Shown here: positions 9,785 to 20,365 of the stretch, in pieces
How the letters are laid out: every line of letters begins with the position of its first letter
Position numbering within the stretch: the stretch's first letter is position 1
Source of the DNA: Methanosarcina sp. MSH10X1
Lineage (GTDB): Archaea; Halobacteriota; Methanosarcinia; Methanosarcinales; Methanosarcinaceae
Direction: 5' to 3'
Assembly: GCF_004099695.1 (NCBI RefSeq)
Contig: NZ_SCHL01000004.1
Coordinates: 62,001-126,000, forward strand
DNA: 64,000 nucleotides
Notes under the pieces: generated by a model
What the model was told of the DNA's origin: nothing
The model's input: only the letters and a program-made list of their open reading frames with translations
Database searches by the model: none
Made by a program: the position numbers and the translations under genes

Positions 9785-10327
9785 GGTAAACCCCGTCTTA
9801 AAATTTTAGATAAAGTATCGACGTTTTATTTCTGTACCCATTCTTGAGTTAATAACCGGATATGGAGAATTTATGTGAAGTATTACAGGATATCCCGGAA
9901 CCCGAAGGATTTGATATTGGATCGATCAGGTAGGTCATATCATTTGACCGATCAATTAGATTGGATCGTGCTGAACTGCTTACAGTTACCTGTAAACTCC
10001 AGGCTTTGAGGTCAGTCCTTAAAAATAAGATGAAAACAAACCAGACACTCAAAATAATTTTTTCACTTTCGCCCCAATCCGGTTTATTATCCCGGCAATG
10101 CAGTCGCTCTTAAAGCATTCAACGACAGCGTTTTTTGTCAGGAACCCCATAAATCTTGGAAATGTAGACATAAGTAAAAAAATTTTAATGTTATATAAGA
10201 TTAACTGAGAAGATAAAACTGAGTGTTTAGGTGACAAACTTTGAAGGGTAAAATTTTTATTTTTATAATAAAACGGGGAAAATTAAAATAGAATAATGAG
10301 AATATAAATAGGTAGTGGGGGATTAGT
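9785..10327. other. Intergenic region upstream of the beta-helix gene
   Basis: 540 nt with no supported gene. It holds a short palindrome-like stretch (ggtcatatcatttgacc at about 9931) that could form a hairpin or an operator. Two open frames on the minus strand (9849-10052 and 10049-10237) lack recognisable sequence and start signals. Confidence 0.4.
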
Positions 10328-10609
10328 TTGAGGAGAATTTTACTTCTTTTTATGTTCGTCCTGGTTCTTATAGTCCAGTCCCTGGACATGCAATGTTACA
10401 TCGGGACAGAAAACAAGAGTTCTGTAGCGAAAGACCCGTCAGAAAGCATAAAAGAGGTAAAAATAAAACAAAACGATAGCAGGGAAGTTTATAGGGACGG
10501 AATTGTTGATAACTTTGATAATTTTACAAATCCAGGATTTCCGACCGAACATAGCAGGTTTCATTTCCACTATAGACCACCCCGAATTATTGAAGCATAC
10601 TCAAGCTGA
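10328..10609 (+). CDS. Possible small exported protein, unknown
   Basis: 93 codons from a TTG start. A GGGGGA-like ribosome-binding site lies 6-11 nt upstream, and a TATA-like motif (gagaatataaatagg) lies about 25 nt before that. The first ~22 residues form a convincing signal peptide (RRILLLFMFVLVLIVQS). The remainder is polar and ends in an aromatic/His/Pro-rich segment (RFHFHYRPPRIIEAYSS). I do not recognise a family. The combination of promoter, ribosome-binding site and signal peptide supports a real gene, but it may also be a decayed remnant. Confidence 0.4.
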   Translation: MRRILLLFMFVLVLIVQSLDMQCYIGTENKSSVAKDPSESIKEVKIKQNDSREVYRDGIVDNFDNFTNPGFPTEHSRFHFHYRPPRIIEAYSS

Positions 10610-11056
10610 AGCTAGTGGTCGATCAAATATAGAAAAGCCAACCGAAAATTATACTCATAACCTGCATTTTTTATCTACAGGCGGTTTTTAATCTAATATT
10701 TATGCTCTCTTATCTGCATTCTGTGCTTTTTACAAATGAATCATTTTATGATAAATGGTAGGTTTATACAGTCCTCTAACCCATTAAGACCTGATAAACT
10801 CTTTTTTACTTAGGTTAACATTGAATTAGTTTTCGGGAAAAATCAATAAGAATCAATTTATAGAATTATCATTATATTAAAAATAAGATTATAGTCGGTA
10901 TAATAATTCTAGAATATCTTTGAATTGATTTTTACGGGGGTTTTCAAACGATATTCATATATTTTATGGTGAGGGGAAAGCTGGGGATATCCAGAAGAAT
11001 TTGCCGCACGGAGTTATCAAGTATAACTCGCTAAAGAAGGTTTTTGAGGTGAGAAT
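10610..11056. other. Intergenic region upstream of the oxidoreductase
   Basis: About 450 nt, AT-rich, without a supported gene. TATA-like words occur (attcatatattttatgg at about 10950), placing a plausible promoter about 100 nt before the oxidoreductase start. Confidence 0.4.
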
Positions 11057-11986
11057 CTGAAGGCGATAAGGATTCATGAGTTTGGGGGACCCGATGTTCT
11101 GAAGTATGAGAATATCCCGGAGCCGCAGCTAGGGCCCGGGGAAATCCGGATTCGAGTTATTGCAGCCGGAGTTAACCCGATAGATTGGAAGATCCGTGGC
11201 GGGTATATACTTGAGTTGCCCTTGCCGACAATTATGGGGCTGGATGTTGCGGGCGTTGTGGAAGCTGCAGGGCATGGGGAAACTTTCTTCAAGCCTGGAG
11301 ATGAGGTTTTCGCTAAAGTTTCCATCGGGCAGGGAGGATATGCCGAATATACGGTTGTCAGTTCTAACCAGGTAGCGCGAAAACCCGGAAGTATCGGGTT
11401 TATTGAAAGTGCTGCCATTCCTACTGCCGGCCTGGCTGCGTGGCAGTCAATTTTTGATATTGCAGGTCTTGAGAGCGGACAGACCATACTTATTCACGGC
11501 GCTGCAGGCGGGGTCGGAACCTTTGCAGTCCAGTTCGCCAAATGGAAGGGGGCATATGTTATCGGCACCGCATCAAGTAAAAATGCCGGGTTTTTGAAGA
11601 GCATAGGCTCTGATGAGGTGATCGACTACAGAAACCAGCGGTTTGAGGAGATTGTGAACAACCTGGACGTAGTGCTGGATACAATAGGAGAAGATACATT
11701 CGAAAGGTCATGGGGAGTACTGAAACCCGGCGGATTCCTGGTTTCGACTGTAGCCAGCATTCCCGAGGGTGCCCCGCAAAGATACGGAGTACGTGCAAAA
11801 ACCCTCATGACGCAAGCTGACGGAAGAGAACTCGCTCAGATCGCAGCCATAATAGACGAACAAAAAATCAAGCCAATAGTAACGACCGTGCTTCCTCTGA
11901 CGGATGCCCGAAAAGCGCATGAAATGAGTGAAAGCCGCCATGCCCGCGGGAAGATTGTCCTGCGCGTTGCAGAGGATCCCAGGTAA
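11057..11986 (+). CDS. NAD(P)H-dependent quinone oxidoreductase / MDR-family reductase with CTG start
   Basis: 309 residues of the medium-chain dehydrogenase/reductase superfamily, zinc-independent quinone-reductase branch. The N-terminal catalytic domain begins KAIRIHEFGGPDVLKYE and continues with the family signature NPIDWKIRGG. The Rossmann domain has the GAAGGVGTFA nucleotide-binding loop, and C-terminal TTVLPLTDARKAHE matches the family end. The obvious N-terminus is present, but the only in-frame start after the stop at 11045-11047 is CTG at 11057, preceded by GAGGTGAG at a workable distance. Starting at the downstream TTG (11216) would delete the first 53 residues, including the conserved opening. 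The substrate is unknown. The gene appears monocistronic. Confidence 0.85.
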   Translation: MKAIRIHEFGGPDVLKYENIPEPQLGPGEIRIRVIAAGVNPIDWKIRGGYILELPLPTIMGLDVAGVVEAAGHGETFFKPGDEVFAKVSIGQGGYAEYTVVSSNQVARKPGSIGFIESAAIPTAGLAAWQSIFDIAGLESGQTILIHGAAGGVGTFAVQFAKWKGAYVIGTASSKNAGFLKSIGSDEVIDYRNQRFEEIVNNLDVVLDTIGEDTFERSWGVLKPGGFLVSTVASIPEGAPQRYGVRAKTLMTQADGRELAQIAAIIDEQKIKPIVTTVLPLTDARKAHEMSESRHARGKIVLRVAEDPR

Positions 11987-12193
11987 GCCCTTAGCCTGCC
12001 TGTAAGCACTGTGGGGGTACGGGGGAAAGTCTGGCATTGAAATCGAGACTAAATCCAGCCCTGCAACCTCTACCTACCTGCCTGTAAAGCTAAGTTCCTG
12101 ACAGAGTAAGAAAAAGAAGCCATACGGAACAAGTGTGGATAGAAGTGATCGATACGGATTGCCCAAACGCTTAAACTGCTGCGAGGGGAAAAA

Positions 12194-12598
12194 ATGACAG
12201 AACAGCCAAAAAAGTCCAGAAGTCTTTTCCCACTTTATATATTAATTGTCCTGTTTTACATGATTGTCGCATTTCAGGTGGGTGAAGATTATGTCCTCCT
12301 GGAATCCATTTCTCACGAATCGGATTTTGAGGTCAATCTCAATGAAGGCGTTAATTATAAACTCTGGATAGATAGTCCTAATGGCCCTGATAAAATAAAT
12401 GTGACAATAAGCAGAGGTTCCTATACTGCCTTTGAAAACACATTTGTATTGACAGAATCCGGAAAAAGTTATACTCCTCACAATCCTGAGTTTATAGTGA
12501 AGGAAAATGGAACTTATCATGTGCATGCCAAACCGCTAAGCTCCGGAACGGTCTATCTGGAGATTGAAGAGTATGCAAATCCAGATAGTAATAATTAA
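12194..12598 (+). CDS. Membrane-anchored extracellular protein, unknown
   Basis: 134 residues. A good ribosome-binding site (GAGGGG) precedes the ATG. The N-terminus carries a basic stretch (KKSR) followed by one membrane helix (LFPLYILIVLFYMIVAFQVG), so the rest (about residues 33-134) should lie outside the membrane. The exposed part is beta-rich, with N-x-T/S sites (NVTISRG, NGTYHVHAKP), and resembles small immunoglobulin-like or C2-like ectodomains in length only. I recognise no family. It stands alone, convergent with an acetyltransferase gene. Confidence 0.65.
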   Translation: MTEQPKKSRSLFPLYILIVLFYMIVAFQVGEDYVLLESISHESDFEVNLNEGVNYKLWIDSPNGPDKINVTISRGSYTAFENTFVLTESGKSYTPHNPEFIVKENGTYHVHAKPLSSGTVYLEIEEYANPDSNN

Positions 12599-12719
12599 AA
12601 TTTTCCGGGTTAAATAATGACAGTGTTTTTGAATCTTCCACTGACGACTGTCTTTTATTTATTAATTTTCGATCAGATCGCGTGCCGGCAATCGAAAATA
12701 TGATGAATTTAATATTTGA

Positions 12720-13196
12720 CTAATATTTGACGAGATGCTTTTCCATCACAAAATTAATCAAAATTTGACCTTTACGCTCAATGCTTTGTTGCTTAACTAC
12801 CTGAAAACCGCGTTTTTCAAAAAAGGGTCTTGCTGTAATTGATGCTTCTGTAGTAATAACCTTAATACCTTGCCGCCGCGCATATTTTTCTAATTCATTT
12901 GTAATTATAGTTGCTACTCCCTGTCCCTGGAAATCCTTATGCACAAAAAGCCGGTCGAAATGTCCTGTCTCATCTAAATTTCCAAAACCGACAATAATAC
13001 CATTACTTTCGACTACAACCGTATGGGTACTGGAAAGTGACTTATTCCACCTAACAACATCAATTTCCTCCGGTGCCCAGATGTCAAGTTGTGCCGAATT
13101 ATAATCCTTCAAATTAATTGTATGGACTGTATCATAAAATAGCTTAACTATTTCTTTACAATCCTGTGGTTTATAGGGTCTGACTATTTTCCGCAT
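12720..13196 (-). CDS. GNAT N-acetyltransferase
   Basis: 158 residues with the acetyltransferase fold. It opens with IVRPYKPQDCKEIVKLFYDT, carries the central strand GFGNLDETGHFDRLFVHKDF, then the acetyl-CoA binding loop GQGVATIITNELEKYAR, and ends with the typical TEASITARPFFEKRGFQVV. This resembles the YafP/PA4866-like group with the FDRLFVHKDFQGQGVA pattern. Substrate unknown. It is distinct from the GNAT at 6.1 kb and not closely related. Confidence 0.85.
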   Translation of the reverse strand: MRKIVRPYKPQDCKEIVKLFYDTVHTINLKDYNSAQLDIWAPEEIDVVRWNKSLSSTHTVVVESNGIIVGFGNLDETGHFDRLFVHKDFQGQGVATIITNELEKYARRQGIKVITTEASITARPFFEKRGFQVVKQQSIERKGQILINFVMEKHLVKY

Positions 13197-13610
13197 TTAA
13201 GAAGTCTCCCTGGACCATCCATGTAATATGTATGATAATTCCGAATACAGGACTGAGAATTGTGAGTTAAAGAAAACAATAGCCGACTCAAACCGTATAA
13301 TGATCAGCCCATGAAGTTTTTATAAAACCGGTTTCAATAAACTTAATATACCTATTAATACTATTTTTATTTAAATATAATTATTTTTAGTATTGCTGCG
13401 AATTCCGGACTGGAAGATGGACTGCTTAAAACATTTCACTATTAGACTAAAAACCAGGACAGCTCCAGAGCGAGAATTCGGTTCAGTTTCGTGAAAAGAC
13501 CTTGATTGGCTTGAATAATGCAAAAAGCTCATCCAGATTGTTGTGAGTTAGTAAATTGTGAGTTAGCTTAAAAGCCCAGGAATATAATCCGATAAAACCG
13601 GAGGGTTATA
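13197..13610. other. Divergent intergenic region
   Basis: 414 nt between divergent genes, with several TATA-like stretches (ataatacttttatttaaata around 13355-13378). Two copies of the word gtgagtta (13538-13565) precede the DUF1232 gene. No gene seen. Confidence 0.4.
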
Positions 13611-14003
13611 ATGGATAAAACCGATAATGTCAGAACGAAACGGATTGGATCGAATCTAGAGCATTTTAATCTCAGTCCGGACCAGGCTTCCGATACCAGC
13701 GTGGATTTTCCAGAAGAAGTCAGAGACTATAATTACCGCTCAACCGATTTCAGAAATATCTGGGAATACCTGGAATTACTGTTTTCTATGCTGGTAGAGT
13801 CCTTTAAAGGGAGATACCCGTTTCCGAAGAGAACAGCAATAGTGCTGACACTTGCTTTTCTGTATCTTATAAGTCCGATTGACATTGCTCCAGATATTCT
13901 TCCTGTAGTCGGATTAGTGGATGATGTCGCTGTGCTTGCTTTTGCAGCCAGCCTCATTAGAGGTGACCTGGAAAATTATAAAGCCTGGAAAATGAATCAC
14001 TGA
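13611..14003 (+). CDS. DUF1232 (YkvA-like) small membrane protein
   Basis: 130 residues. The C-terminal half is a clear DUF1232 domain: a hydrophobic helix carrying LYLISPIDIAPDILPVVG, then LVDDVAVLAFAASLI. This SPxDxxPD signature defines the family. The first ~60 residues are polar, with no recognised domain. The function of DUF1232 proteins is poorly known, although some are associated with membrane stress or sporulation-like contexts in bacteria. The ribosome-binding site (ggaggg) is good. Confidence 0.85.
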   Translation: MDKTDNVRTKRIGSNLEHFNLSPDQASDTSVDFPEEVRDYNYRSTDFRNIWEYLELLFSMLVESFKGRYPFPKRTAIVLTLAFLYLISPIDIAPDILPVVGLVDDVAVLAFAASLIRGDLENYKAWKMNH

Positions 14004-14258
14004 TAACAATATCGAAATTGAAGATAAAAACAAACTGTAAAGGTAGGAAAAGGAAAGACAAAGTTTTTTATTAAACTTCTCTTTTGTCTGGCTCAAATTC
14101 TCATAATGCACCGCTTTACTGAAGTTATTTATCTTCAGGAATAAGCAGTTAAGAGTTTTTTATTAATCAGAATAAGTAGGGAGGTGTATTTAATGATTAA
14201 ATCATGTCTAGAGGCGTATAATTTGTATGCATTTTCACTGCTTGAGGAAGAAATATAT

Positions 14259-14777
14259 TCAGGTTATTCCTGCTAACTCTGAAGCATTCTCAAGGTGATC
14301 TGTGCCGGAATCACTGCATATTCTGGCTTTCTGGAAATTTTCAGCTCCCCCAGTCCCATTTTTCGCTTCATTTGCTCCCTGCAGCAAAAACTGACCTGCA
14401 GAGTTATAGTCCTGAAGAGCCGCCCTCCATTCTTTCTGCGCACCCTGGAGTTTGGAAGATACTGTATATTGATTATTCTCCTGAATAGCAGTCTGAGTAT
14501 CATTTACTATATTCTGTGCATACACCGCAAGCGTGGTGTAATCAGAATTGTTTGCAGCATCGGACACCCCGTCCAGATCGGCTTTAAGTATCTTCAAATG
14601 CTTCTGGACGTTAGCTCCCCATGTAATATCCTGGTAGGCTGACTTGAGGGGGTTTTGAGGGGAATTCGATTGAGCCTGAGAAGCATTTACATCACTTTGT
14701 GATCCGGCAAAAGCTCCGACAACGAGTGCAAATAGTAAAACAAAAAATGTAAAGTAGATGTATTTTTTCATATACAC
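14259..14777 (-). CDS. Exported helical protein, unknown
   Basis: 172 residues with a strong signal peptide (KKYIYFTFFVLLFALVVGAFAGS). The mature part is predicted mostly alpha-helical, with heptad-like spacing (VQKHLKILKADLDGVSDAA, LQGAQKEWRAALQDYN) and a Ser/Gln-rich linker after the signal. The pattern resembles small secreted four-helix proteins of Methanosarcina, but I cannot name a family. The promoter side (14780-14820) contains a TATA-like motif, actatataaattta, read on either strand. Confidence 0.65.
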   Translation of the reverse strand: MYMKKYIYFTFFVLLFALVVGAFAGSQSDVNASQAQSNSPQNPLKSAYQDITWGANVQKHLKILKADLDGVSDAANNSDYTTLAVYAQNIVNDTQTAIQENNQYTVSSKLQGAQKEWRAALQDYNSAGQFLLQGANEAKNGTGGAENFQKARICSDSGTDHLENASELAGIT

Positions 14778-15111
14778 GCCCCTAAACTTTCTTTTCGGAC
14801 TATATAAATTTAGAGGAGATGTATTATAAGATTTCTGTGATAGGTTCTATGTTTTTATATAAAGTATGGAAAAAATTGTTTTGAAAAGGTATGTATAATT
14901 AAGAATTTTAGATCAGAGGTAAGCTTGTATTGAACACTTTTTACTCATAATTCCACCTAAGCATAACTCAAATTATTCGATCAAAATTCTCCAATTGCGC
15001 TGTAGGTTAGAATTATTAGAATTACTGAAGGATAAAATGTTAAACTTCACTATTAATATAAACTAAAACTGCGGACGCAAAAAAGGTCTGTAGTGGGCGA
15101 AAAGAGGAGAA
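14778..15111. other. Intergenic region
   Basis: 334 nt. Apart from the TATA-like sequence at about 14801 next to the helical protein gene, I see only AT-rich DNA. Confidence 0.4.
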
Positions 15112-16371
15112 CTATTTCTTTTTAAATCTCTCCCCTAATTTCTCTCTTATAACGGGCGATATGAGGTCTGATAATACCCCATAAAAAACACTGCTAACTA
15201 TTCCAAGAACAAATCCCTGAACACCGTTAATTAATTCATTAATGCTAATATAGGTTCTATGGATTAATCCAATAACACTATCGAGATATTCACGGATAGG
15301 GCTATACTTTGGGACCTGTGGGGGAGAACCTATAAACTGCCCCAGGGCAGAAGGCATATCTCCTACAGGCACAGTATCTATGATACTGTTTGTTTTTGTA
15401 TCAATTATGGAGACAGTGCTACTGTTACTGTTTGCTACATATAACTTTGTTCCATCTTTATTGACTGAGACCCCACAAGGGCATTTATCTACAGTCACAT
15501 TGGCTATGATACTGTTTGTTGCCGTGTCAATTACAGAAACCGTGCCACTGGGAGTATCAGAAATCCCTTTGATAGTTCTTTTATGATTCGCAACATATAC
15601 TCTTGATCCATCAGGACTAACTGCAACTCCGAAGGGAGATAAGTCCAGGCTTTCCGTGGCAGTACCTGTATTGATTACTGTGACATTATTCATAGCTGTA
15701 TCAATCATAGAGATTTTACCGCTATTAATGTGCGTTACGTATACTGTTTTTCCATCCGGTGCAATTGCAACTCCATAAGGATTCGGTCCTACTGACACAG
15801 GTTTTAAAACAGTGCGGGTTGCAGTATCAATTACTGACACGGTACCGCTGCCCAGGTTAGCAACATACACTCTTGTTCCGTTTTTGTTGACAGCCACTCC
15901 TATAGGGTTGGTTTCTACACCCAGATGGTATTTGGCTTCGTTTGTGGCTGTATCAATTATAGATATGCTGTCGCTGTGATAATTTGCCACGTATACAGTT
16001 TTTCCATCTTTGGTGACTGCAATCCCTATAGGGTTATCGCCAACCTGCACTTTGCCTGTGATCCTGTTGGTTGCTGTGTCAATTACAGAGACAGTATCGA
16101 GGTTACTATTCGTCACATATACCTTCGTTCCATCAGGTGAGATTGCAACTCCCTCCGGATCGTCCCCGATATCCAGGCTGTATTCAACTTTGTTCGTGGT
16201 TGTGTTAATTATAGATAAGTTGTCACTTCTTCCGTTTGGTATATATGCATACTCAGTATAGGAATCTACAGGTGTAGTAGATGTTAACTCATTATATGAA
16301 AAAAGAAGTAAGAGTGAGAGAAAGGTTATAGAAGCTAAAAGAAGTAAGTATGCTTTTACCCTCCTTTTCAT
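15112..16371 (-). CDS. YVTN-family beta-propeller surface protein
   Basis: 419 residues. A membrane segment near the N-terminus (AYLLLLASITFLSLLLLFSY) acts as signal or anchor. Residues ~40-345 hold seven or more 40-residue YVTN repeats (pattern VSVIDTATNxxxxxVxVGxxPxGVAVxxDGxxVYVAN), enough to close a seven-bladed propeller. After a linker, the C-terminal ~70 residues contain a second hydrophobic stretch (GFVLGIVSSVFYGVLSDLI) and a basic tail, which could tether the protein at both ends. Such propellers are common in the Methanosarcina surface layer region; ligand unknown. The ATG has an AAGGT ribosome-binding site. Confidence 0.9.
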   Translation of the reverse strand: MKRRVKAYLLLLASITFLSLLLLFSYNELTSTTPVDSYTEYAYIPNGRSDNLSIINTTTNKVEYSLDIGDDPEGVAISPDGTKVYVTNSNLDTVSVIDTATNRITGKVQVGDNPIGIAVTKDGKTVYVANYHSDSISIIDTATNEAKYHLGVETNPIGVAVNKNGTRVYVANLGSGTVSVIDTATRTVLKPVSVGPNPYGVAIAPDGKTVYVTHINSGKISMIDTAMNNVTVINTGTATESLDLSPFGVAVSPDGSRVYVANHKRTIKGISDTPSGTVSVIDTATNSIIANVTVDKCPCGVSVNKDGTKLYVANSNSSTVSIIDTKTNSIIDTVPVGDMPSALGQFIGSPPQVPKYSPIREYLDSVIGLIHRTYISINELINGVQGFVLGIVSSVFYGVLSDLISPVIREKLGERFKKK

Positions 16372-16824
16372 TTACCTTCAACCCGTTAAATTATAAAACA
16401 CGGCTCACTGGATTTTCCAGGAGTTATTAGCAGGATTCATATGTCTGAGGTTCAACATCGTACAATAAAACCCGGATTTAAGTACATTTTGAACAGCTAA
16501 TGTCAAATTTTATTTTTTTTCTGTTCAATTGCCTAATCCAGATAACCATGTTTATAACAGTGGAATATATACATATAGATATATAAAGCTGAAAGAAATA
16601 GCTCTTCTGATTGTACAAGATTTGATTACATCTTCTTTTGAACTCATTCATATTCTAAAAGCAGTAATTAAAACCTCTACAGAATCTGAGAGTATTTGTT
16701 CCGAAGATTTTTAGATAATTTTTTGACAATTCTCTTTCAATCCTGACCAGAGTAAGCAAACTCTTAGTTTAAGAAAACTCTACAAGAATATTGATTTTTC
16801 AAATAGAATGCCCAAAATGTAAAC
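16372..16824. other. Intergenic region
   Basis: 453 nt between two minus-strand genes. A TATA-rich stretch (tatatacatatagatatataaag, 16566-16590) is the main feature. The 61-codon open frame at 16529-16714 (plus) shows no start signal or familiar sequence. Confidence 0.4.
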
Positions 16825-19692
16825 TCATTCCCAGAACTTCTTCGTCTTCACATAATTCCTTTCCGCAACCAGAATATCCCTGTAAAACGCCTCTTCGTCC
16901 ACCCTCATCTTCTCAATCACCCTTGATGCTGTTTCAGGACCTATTCCCCGGCTGGCAAGTGCAATAACCGCTTTCTTCCCCTGGGAGCGGACTATGCTTG
17001 CGTTTCTGTAGACGCGCTGTATCCGCTTCTTTTCTTCGGGGGTGACTTTGACGTTTTTTGCCTGCTTTTTGACGAGGTTGATTTCCTCTTCTTCCCAGGG
17101 TTTGAGGGCTGCAATCATCCGGGATTCGCAAACCGGGCAGACAATCTCTTCAGGGACGCTTTTGACCTGACGGCGGGAAGTCCATTTCTTGCAGTTCGTA
17201 CATAATAGAATGATCCGGTCGTTCATAATGCGTTCCTTGAGGGCGAGGACGATTGAGCGGTCGGCTTTCTCCGGGGCGACAAGGTCTTTTTTCATGGCAA
17301 AGCCGGCTGAACCGATCGGAGTCGGAGGGGAGACTTCGACTGAGATTTCGCCGGCTGCAAGTTTTGTAAGGACTTCTTTTGCCCTGGGGACGTCCAGGAG
17401 GTCGTGGAAGATTTCCCGGATTACCTCATCATACATAGAAGAGCCCTGGTAGATCTCAAGGAGTTTTTTCATGCTGATCCGGTCGTAGTCGATGTCCCGT
17501 GAGAGGGCTCCGAATTTCCGGGCGACATGGACCATTTTCCACTTCATGAGGGTTGTGTTTTTCAGGGTCATTTCTATGATCGGCTCGACGTGTTCGGGGC
17601 GGAGGGAGAGCAGCATGTCCCGGATCTGGACAGGGCCTACCCGCCGGGGAAGAGTTAACCTTATCCTGTAGGGGTCGACTTCCTGGGCTACACTGCTGCC
17701 GAAACGGGCTGAAAGGAGTGAGGTAAGGACTCGCGCAAGGGTGCCGTTTGTATTATGGCCGAAGCAGGCGTTCAGGGTTACAGCATCGCCTTCGTCTTCG
17801 ATCACGATTGTGTCTGCGTCAGGCAGGGGGAAACCTCCTTCGATATGATCGCGCACCAGGCGGATCACTTCAAACACGGCATTCTTTGCCACGGGATATT
17901 TTGCCTGGAGCTTTTCGGCAATAGCTTCGTCGCCAGGTTCGGTGCGGATAAAGGCTGCAATTTCCGCCCTGAGCTTTCCTACGTCCTGGGCTACCTCAAA
18001 AGGTACAGGGATCTCTTCACCGGTCCAGCTCGGTACTTCGCCCATGCCTTCCACAGGCTCGACTTTTATCCTGTCCCTCCCCTGCTCGCGGTCAGGCATC
18101 TCAACGACCCGCCACATGTAACCCTTCGTTATGAAAACGGCACCAGGTTCCGCAAAGTTCACGACAAAAGCTTCGTCCAGCACACCGACCGATTTTCCGC
18201 TCACAATGTCGTAGATTTCATATTTTTTCTCGTCCGGGATCATGGAAAGGTTCTCGTAATAGTATTCCCAGCTTTTCCTGCGCCTCTTGAGTACGCTTGA
18301 ACCCTTCTCATACCAGACCAGCCTATAATCCCCTATCTGGTCCACGACCCTCTGTAATTCTTCAACTTGCAGATCCCGGAATGGATAGGTTCGCCTGAGA
18401 ATTTTGAGAATCTTATCGATTCCGACCTCCCCGAAATCCATAACCATGCCTGCAAGCTGGTTTGCTACGACATCAAGGGATTTTACGTGCGGGGATACCT
18501 CTTCAACCCTGCCTTCCAGTGCAGCTTTTGTAATTGCCATACTTTCTGCAGTATCATCCGTTTCCATTGAAATGATAGTACCCCGTGAGATCGCATGCAA
18601 CTTATGCCCTGCTCTTCCTACCCGCTGGAGCAGCCTTGAGACCTGGCGCGGAGATCCGTACTGAACCACCCGGTCAACATTTCCTATATCTATACCCAAT
18701 TCCATTGACGAGGTGCAGATCAGCCCTCTCAGAGCTCCGGACTTGAAAGCTTCCTCAGCTTCAACACGGGCTTCAAATGAGAGCGAACCATGATGCACCC
18801 CTATGGATGCTCCAAGCTTCCTGAAGCCGGCAGCGAGAGCCTCGGCACTCTGCCGCGTATTTACAAAAACCAGGCTGGACTGGCTATCTTCGACAATTTT
18901 CCTGATGCAGAGCAGGTGAGAGGCAAACTCGGGCTCACAGCCCACCTTATTCGCAATTTCCAGGACCTCTTTTTCCCGCAGCTTTCCCCCTTCTGAAATC
19001 TGAGGATTGACCACGTCAAACTCAAGCAATTTAAGCAGGGCTACTTCAATTACAGTGAAGTCCCTCCCGTTACCTGCCAGGAATTTTGCAATTTCCCAGG
19101 GGTTCCCGACTGTTGCAGAAAGCCCGATTCTCTGGAATTCCCCGGAAATTTCCACAAGCCTTTCAAGCCCTACAGCGAGCTGGGCTCCTCGTTTCGAACC
19201 TGCAAGCTCATGGATTTCATCTACCACAACATGGGTCACGGTTTCGAGGTTTTGCCGCAGGCGGGAGCCGGTAAACATTGCCTGTAGAGTTTCAGGGGTC
19301 GTGATCAGCACATCAGGAGGGTTTCTCGACTGGCGCTGCCTTTCACTTTGCGGAGTGTCCCCGTGCCGGACCTGGACTTTGATATCGAGCAATTTCCCGA
19401 GAATCTCAATTCGGGAAAGCATGTCCCTGTTAAGAGCCCTCAGGGGAGTTATGTAAAGGGCAGAGATTCCCCTTCTGGCTTCGGATTTCTTTTTCAGGAT
19501 GCTGTTAAAAACAGGCAGCACGGCTGACTCCGTCTTGCCTGAGCCTGTAGGAGCAATTAAAAAGGTGTGCTTTCCGTCCATTATATGGGGAAAAGCCCTT
19601 TCCTGGGGTTCTGTGGGTTTCGTAAAACCAAGGGTTTTAAGGGCTTCCTGAATCTTGGGATGGAAGGAATTGAAGCTGTTGTGAAATGTCAT
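16825..19692 (-). CDS. lhr: Large helicase, Lhr-type (superfamily 2)
   Basis: 955 residues from the chosen start. It unwinds DNA or RNA/DNA hybrids in repair. Motif [15 protein letters not shown], motif [11 protein letters not shown], motif III SATVGNP and motif [12 protein letters not shown] identify a superfamily 2 helicase, and the long C-terminal part (winged helix, Lhr body, then a Cys pair set at C-T-N-C and C-P-V-C for zinc) matches the archaeal Lhr group. The open frame extends 44 codons further upstream, but the extension lacks helicase-like sequence, while [19 protein letters not shown] at 19692 matches the family start; no strong ribosome-binding site helps decide. It is transcribed alone. 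Confidence 0.88.
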   Translation of the reverse strand: MTFHNSFNSFHPKIQEALKTLGFTKPTEPQERAFPHIMDGKHTFLIAPTGSGKTESAVLPVFNSILKKKSEARRGISALYITPLRALNRDMLSRIEILGKLLDIKVQVRHGDTPQSERQRQSRNPPDVLITTPETLQAMFTGSRLRQNLETVTHVVVDEIHELAGSKRGAQLAVGLERLVEISGEFQRIGLSATVGNPWEIAKFLAGNGRDFTVIEVALLKLLEFDVVNPQISEGGKLREKEVLEIANKVGCEPEFASHLLCIRKIVEDSQSSLVFVNTRQSAEALAAGFRKLGASIGVHHGSLSFEARVEAEEAFKSGALRGLICTSSMELGIDIGNVDRVVQYGSPRQVSRLLQRVGRAGHKLHAISRGTIISMETDDTAESMAITKAALEGRVEEVSPHVKSLDVVANQLAGMVMDFGEVGIDKILKILRRTYPFRDLQVEELQRVVDQIGDYRLVWYEKGSSVLKRRRKSWEYYYENLSMIPDEKKYEIYDIVSGKSVGVLDEAFVVNFAEPGAVFITKGYMWRVVEMPDREQGRDRIKVEPVEGMGEVPSWTGEEIPVPFEVAQDVGKLRAEIAAFIRTEPGDEAIAEKLQAKYPVAKNAVFEVIRLVRDHIEGGFPLPDADTIVIEDEGDAVTLNACFGHNTNGTLARVLTSLLSARFGSSVAQEVDPYRIRLTLPRRVGPVQIRDMLLSLRPEHVEPIIEMTLKNTTLMKWKMVHVARKFGALSRDIDYDRISMKKLLEIYQGSSMYDEVIREIFHDLLDVPRAKEVLTKLAAGEISVEVSPPTPIGSAGFAMKKDLVAPEKADRSIVLALKERIMNDRIILLCTNCKKWTSRRQVKSVPEEIVCPVCESRMIAALKPWEEEEINLVKKQAKNVKVTPEEKKRIQRVYRNASIVRSQGKKAVIALASRGIGPETASRVIEKMRVDEEAFYRDILVAERNYVKTKKFWE

Positions 19693-20365
19693 ATTTTTTG
19701 CAATCGGTTTTTGGTTAGTAATCGTTTTTTGTTTAAGATGTACAATTGTTGTGTTAGTAGCACCGGTATAAATATTTCTATGCAAGCGTGAGAATAAAGC
19801 GAATGAGACAAATCGAAAAAACAAGGAGAAGAGTGTAAGAAAAATGTAAAAATTAGTATGGGTATTAAAATATATAAATTAATCCATATTAAAATAAAGA
19901 GTAAAGATATGGAAATTTAAAACTTGAAAGAAGTCAAAGGTAGAGGTTACAACGTTTCTCTTGAAAGTACGTCGTATATATAAATTTTGAATACAAAATA
20001 CATTTAGATAATTTATTAGAGTTCCCAAAAAATACATTTTATATTTGATAAGACGACAGATTGTATTTGATGAAAGGACAGATTGTGTTTAATAAGAAGA
20101 CAGATTGTGTTTAATAAGAAGACAGATTGTATTTGATAAGAGACAGATTGTATTTCATATGAGGGCAGGTTAAAGTTTTAAAAATGCCAAATTTGTTAAA
20201 AAAGCGTATAATCTTCTTTAGGGATAGTTATAGAAACCTCCGCTTATTTCACTAAACAGAGATTCCAAATAGAGATTGTTATCCAATCAATAAACAGTGC
20301 ACTATTTACCGCCAGGGCTGGGAAAGGCCTTCCTGTAACTATGCCGCATTAAAATCCGGAATTAT
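19693..20365. other. Intergenic region with minisatellite
   Basis: 670 nt. It contains the helicase promoter region (TATA-like tataaatatttc at about 19768 and aaaatatataaattaatcc at about 19866) and a 22-bp tandem repeat listed separately. No gene is seen. Confidence 0.45.
20047..20158. repeat. 22-bp tandem repeat, five copies
   Basis: Five consecutive, slightly diverged units around the core gacagattgtgttt with a variable aataagaa/gataagac prefix. No spacers, so it is a minisatellite. Confidence 0.85.

Noticed and set aside
19693-19824. Extending the helicase by 44 residues to the upstream start
   Set aside because: The extra sequence lacks helicase character and includes a likely promoter region; the family opening matches the ATG at 19692.
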